The position numbers were made by a program, and so were the translations under genes. From Desulfobulbus sp. (GTDB lineage: Bacteria > Desulfobacterota > Desulfobulbia > Desulfobulbales > Desulfobulbaceae), in NCBI RefSeq assembly GCF_030824455.1, contig NZ_JAVBXR010000112.1, positions 1-56,477 on the forward strand: a stretch of 56,477 bases of DNA. The letters are read 5' to 3'. This document shows positions 26,885 to 34,707 of the stretch, piece by piece (the stretch's first letter is position 1; the number at the start of each line of letters is the position of its first letter). The notes below the pieces were generated by a model, which was given only the letters and a program-made list of their open reading frames with translations, was not told the origin of the DNA and did not search any database.

Positions 26885-29242
26885 CTACTTCTGAGAAATC
26901 AATTCAACTACGTCATCCCGAGTCTTCGTTTCAGGGAACAACCGAACCTCATCCAGCCCCAGCGTGAAGCTGCACGCGATTAAGTCAGGATACATCGTCG
27001 CCAGCCCCATGCACTGCTTCTTGAACTCTTCCGGCGGGATACCGAACGCCGACAGCGGTGACACAGCCTCCCCGTCGAACTCCGCCGCCATCATCTGCCG
27101 CACTGTGAACGCACCACGCCCAGCCTTCTCCGTCATCACATAAAGCCCGTAAAGAACTACCAGCGGATCTATCGCATGCGAATGCCGCGTGAGTTTTTCA
27201 ACGACTCTGCCTTTCATTTTAGTTTCAATCAACGCCCTATCTCCTTCACAAAGCGGAGAAGCCTTGATCAGTTGGCAAAGAGACGACAACGCACCCTTCC
27301 TCACCGATGCCGATCCAACGGATTGCGCGAGCATTTCATCAATCTGCTTCATCGCATATCCGGTTTCAAAATCCGTATTGCAGACATACCATTTAACAAG
27401 TGGGGAAGTATTTGCCAGACGGGCCCACAACAACTGCCAAAACAGCAGGTCGCTGAAACCGCGCCTCTTGCCTACTCCCAAAAGTGGCGTTGTTGTTATA
27501 TTCGTTGAATCTTCAATCAATCCCGCTTCACGGAACCATGTCACGGCAGATGGAACCATCCGGTTGCCCAGCGTAGTTGTCTGACGGAAATTCGCGGCCT
27601 CGTTTGCCAAAATTTCAATCCATTCCGGTTTCAATCCAAAACTTATGTACTTATTGATACCGCTGATGTTCATTGTCGTTGCTCCTGCGTATCGTTTTGA
27701 GTAATACCGCCAACAGCCATCGCTGGGCGCATAGCACCTCATGCAATGGACGCACGTTGCTTCATCAATTGAAACTTTCACACTGCCGCTACGGGTGTCT
27801 TTCTCAAACCGCAACGCGCCTGCTGGACATTCCGCCTCGCAAGCATCACATCCCGTGCAAGCAATAGCCTTGTGAACGGCGTATGCTAGCCACTTGAAAA
27901 CTGCCTTGTCGGGTTTTCCGTTTGTCCAGACACATTGAAGCAAACCTCTCTGACCGTCCTCAAGAAACGACAACTCAGCGCCTTCGATTTTCCTAATCGC
28001 TTTAAGCCATTCCCTCAATGCCGGTTTTGCTTCGAGTGGGAATTCACAAATCACGCGATCTCTCTTGCGTTCCACGCCGGGTGTCGCAATAACCTGCTTT
28101 AAGGACACGCCGCTTTTTCGCGCATACCAACCGCCTTCGTAAACGAACGCATCTGCGTCCTCCTCAGAAGAAAACTCACGGTCAATCGTATCGCGCACCG
28201 CGTCAGCAAACGGCGCGACCGCCTCAGGATAATTCATTTGTATCAGATCATTTTGACGGTCGTTTGACATCGGACACATCAGGCAGCCGACACGAGCCAG
28301 CCCTTTTCGGTAGGCTTCGTTCAGAACGAGATCATGCTCAAAAATGTAAAGCCACAGTTCATGCGAGGACCAAGCTAGAATCGGCATGGCATTCACCTGC
28401 GACTTGCTTTTCAAACCATCCCCGATATCAGCGTATCCTGAACGCCGTTGACTCTCCTCGCCTCGCACCCCGACAAATGCCATCGTTTTGATGGAGCTTT
28501 TCCCGAGCCTTTTCTTGAGTGCTAAGATTGCGGGAGTGCTCTTGTGGACGGAACAGCACCAACGCAACGCTTGCGAAGGAGGACCAAAGAGTCGCCAGGT
28601 TTCCAATGCGGGAATCTTGGCAGAGACCTTCAAAAACGGGCGGCCTTTGTAGCGACTTTGGATTTCTTCCCAGACGCTGTAGGTATCCGGGAGTTCCATA
28701 TCCGTATCGCTGAAAACAACCGGCACGTCCAACGGTAGGACCTTGTGGCAAAGGTCGAGCAGCACCACCGAGTCCTTACCGCCGCTGAAGCCGATATAGA
28801 CCGCATCGCATTTTCCCGCGTAGGCGTCGTACATTTCCTTAATACGCTTGAGTGTATCCGCCACCAGTGCGATCATGATGCCACGGTTCTTTGCCACCAT
28901 CGCTTCGACATCAACCGGAACCAGCTTCTCTTTTCTTCGTGTTTCCGCACCTTCCTGAGAGCCATCGTACACGCACAACGAACCCTTCCATTCGATGTCC
29001 AGCGGCTTGCCGTAGTCTGTCTTATTGAATTTCGCGATTTCTTCGCCGCGATATAGATATACGTTCTGCTTCGCCCAGAGGAGGGGACGCCGCTCTTTCG
29101 GATCGAATGCCAACCGTGCTTCTAACCCAGTGTGCGCCAGTTCCTCCGCGAAGACCGGACGGATTTCGCTTGCCACGAATTTCCCTGTCTGCGTCGTCAG
29201 ATGGTACCCGCGCGTACGCCCGTCCCACTCGTAGCTATACAT
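26885..29242 (-). CDS. brxP: BrxP-like PAPS reductase/DndC-type protein fused to ferredoxin and DUF4007-like domains
   Basis: 785 residues. Residues 1-110 form a conserved N-terminal region. The adenine-nucleotide alpha-hydrolase core has the PP-loop SGGKDS at 153-158, with cysteines WCC (229-230) and CLMC (320-323) placed as in DndC-type Fe-S enzymes. A ferredoxin-like insert follows (CTGCDACEAECP at 462-473, CVHCMRC at 497-503). The C-terminal ~260 residues resemble DUF4007 (LGNRMVPSAVTWFREAGLI, HAIDPLVVLYGLYV). DndC-like enzymes install sulfur in the DNA backbone, so phosphorothioation rather than methylation is the likely mark. No PglX methylase or cysteine desulfurase is in the operon. 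Confidence 0.85.
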   Translation of the reverse strand: MYSYEWDGRTRGYHLTTQTGKFVASEIRPVFAEELAHTGLEARLAFDPKERRPLLWAKQNVYLYRGEEIAKFNKTDYGKPLDIEWKGSLCVYDGSQEGAETRRKEKLVPVDVEAMVAKNRGIMIALVADTLKRIKEMYDAYAGKCDAVYIGFSGGKDSVVLLDLCHKVLPLDVPVVFSDTDMELPDTYSVWEEIQSRYKGRPFLKVSAKIPALETWRLFGPPSQALRWCCSVHKSTPAILALKKRLGKSSIKTMAFVGVRGEESQRRSGYADIGDGLKSKSQVNAMPILAWSSHELWLYIFEHDLVLNEAYRKGLARVGCLMCPMSNDRQNDLIQMNYPEAVAPFADAVRDTIDREFSSEEDADAFVYEGGWYARKSGVSLKQVIATPGVERKRDRVICEFPLEAKPALREWLKAIRKIEGAELSFLEDGQRGLLQCVWTNGKPDKAVFKWLAYAVHKAIACTGCDACEAECPAGALRFEKDTRSGSVKVSIDEATCVHCMRCYAPSDGCWRYYSKRYAGATTMNISGINKYISFGLKPEWIEILANEAANFRQTTTLGNRMVPSAVTWFREAGLIEDSTNITTTPLLGVGKRRGFSDLLFWQLLWARLANTSPLVKWYVCNTDFETGYAMKQIDEMLAQSVGSASVRKGALSSLCQLIKASPLCEGDRALIETKMKGRVVEKLTRHSHAIDPLVVLYGLYVMTEKAGRGAFTVRQMMAAEFDGEAVSPLSAFGIPPEEFKKQCMGLATMYPDLIACSFTLGLDEVRLFPETKTRDDVVELISQK

Positions 29243-30656
29243 TCGAGCAGAACTCCGGCATGATGCCGTTCAGTTGGCAAACTTTGAAATATAAGCGGTA
29301 GTTCGAAATCATGTTTTTCATTGTGGACACAGCATATCCCGATTCCCTTGCAATCTGTTCCACTCTTTCTCCTTTTTCGACGCGTGCCGCCCACTCCGAG
29401 ACACGCGGATTAGTGCCAGCACTTCTGAACGCCCGCCAAGTTGCTGGCGATAACGACCGCCCATCCAAGCCGATGATTCCGTTTCCTGTCTCCTGTGCTT
29501 CAGCGGGCATCGGTAGCTTTTCTGCGAGAGATTCGTCCTGTTTGTCCTCCCGTTCCAATCGCAACCGTCGATCCCACAATATTTCGCCTTCGTAGCTAAA
29601 ACACACAAAACCGTTTGCAGCAGATCCGCTTAACAAATGCGTCGCCAACGCCGAAATAGCCCATGCCTTGCCCCCGTATTCCACTTGATTGGAGTTATCC
29701 AGTACGGTGCAAGTGATATGACAGTCCTTTGTAAAGACCAGTTTTGCGCCAATCGGCAAACCCAGGTTGCTGAAGCGCGTGTTCGGACTACGCACACGCT
29801 TGCCCGACACGGACCAGTCGTTTGCTTTTGCGCGGGGTTTCTTCGTATTCGGAAAAACATTGTTCCTGCCCTGATAGTATTTCGCGCAGACGCGAATGAA
29901 AACCACGTTATCCGTCAGGGCGTATTCCTCGCGGAAACGAATACGGTAGAGCAAATTCAACGCGAATTCCAGATTTGCAACAGACACTCTCTCTTCCAGC
30001 GCAACCAGCGTATCGGCAATGGTTGTCAGTTTTCCCGAAAAATCCTCCGGCAGGTGGATCGCCTCCGTACTGCACCAGCAAGGCACCCCCCCGACTTCCG
30101 TCGCATGGACTTCCAACAGGAATTGCGCGCGGATGCTCTCCAACGCTTCAGCGGTCAGGTGCGGCATAGCTTGTTTGATTTCATGAAAGGTCAACGTGCC
30201 TTCCGCCTCTTCAAGCAATCCGGCAATCCTTTCCGAGATTGCCGCCAGACTTTCATCTAGGTTGGACTGCGGTGGAAAACAGAAATAGCGTCCCTTTCCC
30301 CATGCTGATACCGTGAATCCTAAGTGTCGTAGAAAGGCAGCGCAAACTTCCGGTGCGCCAATACGGGGGAGGACGCCACAAAAATCTTCACTCAACCGTT
30401 CGACAGATAAGCAACCGTGCTCCATTAGCCATTCTATCGCCTGCCCTTCGAGCTTTAAATGAGAGTCATCGTCGGAAATCATCTCACGGGAAAACCACAG
30501 GCCGCTTTCCAGCTGGAACATCGCGGCTTTTAACTCCCCGATCTGCCAATTTTCAAAAGGTATTTTTTGCCTCAATAGCCGTACCGCCATTGGATCAAAC
30601 GATACGCCATTGGGGTACTCACGCGCCAATGCTGATAAGAGCTCAGCAGTCGTCAT
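29235..30656 (-). CDS. Winged-helix/RAMA-like protein, first gene of the defence operon
   Basis: 473 residues, not a named BREX component to my knowledge. The start at 30656 is preferred (GGAG 6 bases upstream) over ATGs at 30686 and 30668. The N-terminal half is helical with winged-helix-like repeats (LTFHEIKQAMPHLTAEALESI). Residues about 299-365 (IGAKLVFTKDCHITCTVLDNSN, EYGGKAWAISALATHLL, NGFVCFSYEGEILWDRR) resemble the RAMA/DUF4357 domain linked to recognition of modified DNA. A C-terminal helix-turn-helix (ERVEQIARESGYAVSTMKNMISNY) follows. It overlaps brxP by 8 bp. It may read the modification, target the complex or regulate the operon. Confidence 0.7.
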   Translation of the reverse strand: MTTAELLSALAREYPNGVSFDPMAVRLLRQKIPFENWQIGELKAAMFQLESGLWFSREMISDDDSHLKLEGQAIEWLMEHGCLSVERLSEDFCGVLPRIGAPEVCAAFLRHLGFTVSAWGKGRYFCFPPQSNLDESLAAISERIAGLLEEAEGTLTFHEIKQAMPHLTAEALESIRAQFLLEVHATEVGGVPCWCSTEAIHLPEDFSGKLTTIADTLVALEERVSVANLEFALNLLYRIRFREEYALTDNVVFIRVCAKYYQGRNNVFPNTKKPRAKANDWSVSGKRVRSPNTRFSNLGLPIGAKLVFTKDCHITCTVLDNSNQVEYGGKAWAISALATHLLSGSAANGFVCFSYEGEILWDRRLRLEREDKQDESLAEKLPMPAEAQETGNGIIGLDGRSLSPATWRAFRSAGTNPRVSEWAARVEKGERVEQIARESGYAVSTMKNMISNYRLYFKVCQLNGIMPEFCSNV

Positions 30657-30686
30657 GCCACTCTCCATTCTATGATCATCAAGCAT

Positions 30687-31026
30687 GGCTGCCGACCATG
30701 TAAATCAACAATGCCATCTTCTAATTCCATGACGATTGAAATCATGCAAAAATGCTATTTCTCATGCTTATTTTGATCCTGCAGCAATCTATGTCTACCT
30801 GTTGCTCTATATTCGGACCATCGCTATCAATTTATTGATAGCAAAGATTATTTTTACCGTGTTGCCTTTTTGTCTTGGCCAAAGAGGTCTTCTCTATTTT
30901 TCTTGAATTTGCCGACAAACGTTATAATATGTCGTCATATTTTTATAAATGCCTACATATTAAAACATTTATAAGGTTGCTGCATGATGAAAAATCGCAT
31001 TTAGCGATATCTAAAGAGGAGGATAG
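30687..31026. promoter_or_regulatory. Divergent intergenic region with promoter and operator for the abiEi gene
   Basis: This 340-bp AT-rich gap separates the minus-strand defence operon from the plus-strand abiEi gene and contains no gene. A plus-strand promoter candidate has -10 TATAAT at 30923-30928 and a weak -35 TCTTGA at 30901-30906 (16-bp spacer). Immediately downstream is a perfect inverted repeat, TTATAAATG (30943-30951) and CATTTATAA (30966-30974), well placed for autorepression by the antitoxin. The defence-operon promoter must also be here, but I cannot pick one. Confidence 0.5.
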
Positions 31027-31629
31027 GTGCAAGGTAAATCTCAAAAAATTCTACAGCTCCTCAAGACTAGAACGGTTTTGCGGCCTGTTGATCTTGACGA
31101 ATTGGGAATTCCACGGATTACCCTGCTGCGACTCTACCAAAGGGGCTTGGTGAAAAAAGTGGCACGTGGGCTGTATCGGCTGCCTGACGCCCAGGTTTCC
31201 GAGCATCATTCCCTGGCGGAAGCAATCAAAATGGTACCGAAAGGAGTTATCTGTCTGTTTTCCGCTCTGCGGTTCCACAATCTCACCACACAGGCGCCCC
31301 ATGAGATTTGGATGGCGATTGACCGCAAAACACGTTTGCCGGTGAACAAGACTTTGCCGATTCGCTTCGTTCGTTTTTCCGGCCCCGCACTGATTGAAGG
31401 AATCAATAGCCACATCATCGATGGAATCCCGGTGGCAATATACCAACCAGCGAAAACGGTGGCTGATTGCTTCAAATATCGCAACAAGATTGGCCTGGAT
31501 GTGGCCCTTGAAGCGTTGAAAGATTGCTTGAGAAACGGTCGATGCGAGGCTGATACTCTTTGGCGGTTTGCCAAGGCCTGCCGGGTGAGCAATGTGATGC
31601 GTCCTTATCTGGAGGCAATGAACGCCTGA
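31027..31629 (+). CDS. AbiEi-family antitoxin / viral-defence transcriptional regulator (orphan)
   Basis: 200 residues with an N-terminal winged helix (TVLRPVDLDELGIPRITLLRLYQRGLVKKVARGLYRLPD) and the AbiEi C-terminal domain (PKGVICLFSALRFHNLTTQAPHEIWMAIDRKTRLP, YQPAKTVADCFKYRNKIGLDVALEAL). AbiEi proteins neutralise AbiEii nucleotidyltransferase toxins in type IV toxin-antitoxin systems and repress their own promoter. The start is GTG after AAAGAGGAGG. No full toxin follows: only MAQREKQRLTVV and a stop codon at 31629-31667, looking like the first residues of a lost partner. It is therefore probably an orphan. Confidence 0.85.
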   Translation: MQGKSQKILQLLKTRTVLRPVDLDELGIPRITLLRLYQRGLVKKVARGLYRLPDAQVSEHHSLAEAIKMVPKGVICLFSALRFHNLTTQAPHEIWMAIDRKTRLPVNKTLPIRFVRFSGPALIEGINSHIIDGIPVAIYQPAKTVADCFKYRNKIGLDVALEALKDCLRNGRCEADTLWRFAKACRVSNVMRPYLEAMNA

Positions 31630-31718
31630 TGGCTCAACGAGAGAAACAACGGCTGACAGTCGTCTAGCGATTAGCGGAAAGGGTATGGAATAATCGAGAG
31701 TCCGAAATTAAGCTACAA

Positions 31719-31776
31719 TTTTCGGACAAGGAAACCTTGGCATTTGTCCGAAAAGGATGTACAAATATCGGACAAA
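31719..31776 (+). promoter_or_regulatory. Repeated operator before the second AbiE pair
   Basis: Three copies of a TCGGACAA box surround the leader: TTTTCGGACAAG (31719-31730), its inverse TTTGTCCGAAAA (31743-31754) and ATATCGGACAAA (31765-31776). The first two form an inverted repeat and the third a direct repeat, just upstream of the ribosome binding site. AbiEi antitoxins are known to repress through inverted repeats, so this is the likely autoregulatory operator of the downstream pair. Confidence 0.65.
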
Positions 31777-31786
31777 GGAGATCTCC

Positions 31787-32491
31787 ATGTCCGACCTCAA
31801 ATCAAGTATCTTGGCACAGATCGACGCAGCCGGACCCGGGTATGTCTGGGTGCCGGCCGACTTCGCGCAGCTTGGCAACCGCAACGTCATCGACAAAACC
31901 CTGCAGCGCATGGTGCTGGCGGGTGAGTTGCGCCGTATAGATAGGGGCCTCTATGATCGGCCCAAGCTCAACAGCTTGACCAAGCGGCCCACCAGTCCCG
32001 ACTACCGCGCCGTGGTGGAGGCCATCGCTCGCAGGGATCAACTCCGCTTGCTGGTAGACGGCATGACCGCAGCCAACGATCTTGGGCTGACCGATGCCGT
32101 ACCGGCTCGCGTCATTCTCCATACCGATGCCCGTCGCCGCTCCATTCAACTCGACAACCTGAGCATCGAGTTCAAGCAGACGGCGCCCAGTCGCCTCTTC
32201 TGGGCAGGGCGTCCCGCCATGCGTGTCGTGCAGGCCCTCCATTGGTTGAAAGACACGCTCATTTCTGATCGCGCCCGTATCCTCAGCCGATTGACCAACG
32301 TGCTGACAGATCCAACCCACGGCTCTGCAATCCGCCAGGACCTGCTCGATGGTTTCAACATGCTGCCGTCGTGGATGCAAAACGTGATTCGAGAACTACC
32401 TGGCTGCGCCCCTCAAGCCGCAGTGACCAAGCCACCGCAAGCCTATCGTGGGGTGAAGCGTCCGACGGTTGATCGTCGTACGGCTAAATAA
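31787..32491 (+). CDS. AbiEi-like antitoxin (DUF6088-type) of the complete AbiE pair
   Basis: 234 residues. The start at 31787 has AAAGGAG 6 bases upstream; an in-frame ATG at 31757 lies inside the operator repeats and is less likely. The N-terminal winged helix (GYVWVPADFAQLGNRNVIDKTLQRMVLAGELRRIDRGLYDRP) is followed by an AbiEi-like domain (RLLVDGMTAANDLGLTDAVPARVILHTDAR) and a basic C-terminal tail. The toxin gene begins 14 bp later. Its role is to repress the pair and counter the nucleotidyltransferase, probably without direct complex formation as in type IV systems. Confidence 0.85.
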   Translation: MSDLKSSILAQIDAAGPGYVWVPADFAQLGNRNVIDKTLQRMVLAGELRRIDRGLYDRPKLNSLTKRPTSPDYRAVVEAIARRDQLRLLVDGMTAANDLGLTDAVPARVILHTDARRRSIQLDNLSIEFKQTAPSRLFWAGRPAMRVVQALHWLKDTLISDRARILSRLTNVLTDPTHGSAIRQDLLDGFNMLPSWMQNVIRELPGCAPQAAVTKPPQAYRGVKRPTVDRRTAK

Positions 32492-32505
32492 GTGGAGACC
32501 AACCA

Positions 32506-33555
32506 TTGAATCCAGACTTCCAAGCCGTCATCGCTGCCAGTGACGCCGAGCGGCGTGACTTGTTTCTCAGCACTGCTGCCCGACTCGGTACCGCAGTCCA
32601 GAATATCGAAAAGGACTTTTGGGTTTGCTGGACCCTGGATGCACTGTTCAACGGGTTGGCAGCCGGCGGTCCCCGCCTGCTGTTCAAGGGCGGCACCTCG
32701 CTCTCCAAAGCCTTCGGTTTGATCTCCCGTTTTTCCGAAGACATCGACATCACGGTGTTTCGCGACGACCTGGGTCAGAAGGCCGATGTCGCCGAACTGG
32801 ATGCCCTAAGCGGCAAGAAGCGCCGCGCACGCCTCGACGCCATTCGCATGGCTTGTCAAAGGTACATTGCGGGGCCGTTATTCGAACAGTTCAACCAACT
32901 TGCCGCATCAATCATCCCAACTGCGCGATATCGTCTGGAGATCGACCCTGAAGACAAAGACGGCCAGACACTCCTCTTTTGGTACCCTGCCGTCACGGCT
33001 TCTGTCGGCGATTATATCCGTTCCGCCGTCAAAATCGAATCCGGCGCAAAGTCAGCGCTCGACCCACACATCGCAACCACGATCCACCCTTATGTTGCAG
33101 AGGATGTATCCGGCCTGAATCTACAGGTGGCAAACATCACCACCGTCAAGCCTGAGCGAACCTTCTGGGACAAGGTCATCATCCTTCATGGTCTGCGGCA
33201 GTGGCATGATCGTCGCAACCAATTGCGGCATGGCGGACAACGCGTTTCACGTCATTACTATGACGTGCATCAACTGATCCAAGCGGCAGCGGCGACCGAA
33301 TGGCTGGCCGACCACACTCTGGCAATTGACTGCGCTCATCACGCGCGGTTGTTCTTCGGCAGTGCGGATTTGGGTCTCGACACGGCTGCACACGGAACCT
33401 TTACGCTGGCTCCCAGTCCGGCAATGCGGGATGCGCTTGGCAAAGATTACACCGCGATGTCGGGGATGATTTTCGGCGAGATCCCGTCGCTCGACTCGGT
33501 GCTCGCCAGTATCGAGCGTTTCGAGCAGATCGTCAACAGTTCGGCAGGAGCATGA
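32506..33555 (+). CDS. AbiEii-family nucleotidyltransferase toxin
   Basis: 349 residues. The DNA polymerase beta-like core is clear: LLFKGGTSLSKAFGLISRFSEDIDITVF contains the GG(T)S motif near residue 62 and the DxD pair near residue 79. The KPERTFWDKVIILHGL segment near residue 210 is also typical of AbiEii. These enzymes act on NTPs or tRNA and halt growth during phage attack. The start is TTG with a GGAG-like site 9 bases before it. Forms an operon with the preceding antitoxin. Confidence 0.9.
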   Translation: MNPDFQAVIAASDAERRDLFLSTAARLGTAVQNIEKDFWVCWTLDALFNGLAAGGPRLLFKGGTSLSKAFGLISRFSEDIDITVFRDDLGQKADVAELDALSGKKRRARLDAIRMACQRYIAGPLFEQFNQLAASIIPTARYRLEIDPEDKDGQTLLFWYPAVTASVGDYIRSAVKIESGAKSALDPHIATTIHPYVAEDVSGLNLQVANITTVKPERTFWDKVIILHGLRQWHDRRNQLRHGGQRVSRHYYDVHQLIQAAAATEWLADHTLAIDCAHHARLFFGSADLGLDTAAHGTFTLAPSPAMRDALGKDYTAMSGMIFGEIPSLDSVLASIERFEQIVNSSAGA

Positions 33556-33653
33556 ATACGGAAGGATCGTTCAGCAGGAACAGAAGAAGGCGGTTTATGA
33601 GCGGTGTACATTAACGTCCTTCATCCCGTTGAGCATGAAGGGTGTTTTGCGGT

Positions 33654-34289
33654 TCACCAGATGGTTCGGTAGGACTGATAATTATCCAGAACCTTGGCAA
33701 CGTAGGTCCTGGTTTCGGGGAAATTTGGGATCGCGTTTTTGACATTGCCTGGGCCAGCATTGTACGCCGCCAGACTTAATTCCACATCCCCTTCATAGCT
33801 GTCGAGCAGGAAACGCAGATATTTGGCACCGCCGGTAATATTGTCTTGAGGGTCAAAAGGATCGGCGACTTGGAGATCCCTGGCAGTTGCCGGCATGAGT
33901 TGCATTAACCCCTGGGCGCCCTTGGGCGACACGGCGGTGGGGTCAAAATTCGATTCAGCTTTGATGATTGCCTTGATCAGCAAGGGATCAACCCCGTGTT
34001 CGTTGGCGGCTGCTTGGATGAATGCGTTGATTGTTTGAGAGGTTGGATCTTTTGTTGATCGTGCTATCCGTCGGTTGATTGCAATCTTCTTGTTCGTTCG
34101 ACTGCTCTTGCCCCGCATATAATGGAGGTTCCCTTGAACATCCATGTAGGCCGCAACGGTTGCCTCAGCGGTGGACGATAGAGTGCAACTCAACGCGAGG
34201 AAGAACAGAAAACCGGCCAGGATTGGAAACAATGCAAAAGGCTCTCGTTCTTCTTGAACCACCTCAATCCTCGTATCTGTCACTTGCAA
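33654..34289 (-). CDS. Lytic transglycosylase (SLT domain), conjugation-associated
   Basis: 211 residues. An N-terminal hydrophobic segment (FALFPILAGFLFFLALSCTLSSTAEA) acts as signal anchor. The SLT/goose-lysozyme-like domain has the catalytic glutamate in AIIKAESNFDP near residue 112, then SPKGAQGLMQLMPATARDL and the LAAYNAGPGNV block. Such enzymes open peptidoglycan for the type IV secretion apparatus. It lies beyond the distal end of the tra operon on the same strand, separated from traG by a small plus-strand gene, so it may have its own promoter. Confidence 0.88.
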   Translation of the reverse strand: MQVTDTRIEVVQEEREPFALFPILAGFLFFLALSCTLSSTAEATVAAYMDVQGNLHYMRGKSSRTNKKIAINRRIARSTKDPTSQTINAFIQAAANEHGVDPLLIKAIIKAESNFDPTAVSPKGAQGLMQLMPATARDLQVADPFDPQDNITGGAKYLRFLLDSYEGDVELSLAAYNAGPGNVKNAIPNFPETRTYVAKVLDNYQSYRTIW

Positions 34290-34407
34290 GGTTATTTCCT
34301 ATGGTTTGACTTTTTTCGGAAACATGATAAGGGTTAACCTGAAACGTATTCTCTCATCCACAAGCCGGAACTGATCATCCTGCAAACCAGCACACCGGAG
34401 AACAACC

Positions 34408-34674
34408 ATGCCTGATGAGACCAATTGGACTACCATCTGCCCCCACTGCGGGTATGAGTCCGAAGACAGTGCGATGTGCCAATCTTGTGGCCGATTGATG
34501 GATGAGTCGGTGCCGGTGCGGCCTTTTTCCGCAAGCGGGTTGATGGCAAAAATCGTGAACTCTTGGCAGCCTTGTAAAGACATGGAAGAATTGTCACATA
34601 TCAAGGAAGAACCGGAGTTTTGCCCCAGTTGGCGCATGTACCAGGGGAATATTTACCATTGGGATGATAAATAA
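34408..34674 (+). CDS. Small zinc-ribbon protein (88 aa)
   Basis: An N-terminal double-CxxC ribbon (CPHCGYESEDSAMCQSCGRL) is followed by about 60 unremarkable residues with a further CPSW near the end. Ribosome binding site CGGAGAA is 6 bases upstream. It stands alone on the plus strand between the transglycosylase and traG. No function can be assigned; double zinc ribbons of this kind are frequent in small regulatory or membrane-associated proteins. Confidence 0.6.
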   Translation: MPDETNWTTICPHCGYESEDSAMCQSCGRLMDESVPVRPFSASGLMAKIVNSWQPCKDMEELSHIKEEPEFCPSWRMYQGNIYHWDDK

Positions 34675-34707
34675 TTTTTTCTGGCATACTCCACATCCCG
34701 TATCGAC

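Noticed and set aside
33654..34289. Treating the lytic transglycosylase as a phage endolysin
   Set aside because: No phage structural, holin or terminase genes nearby; the adjacent tra operon gives a better context.
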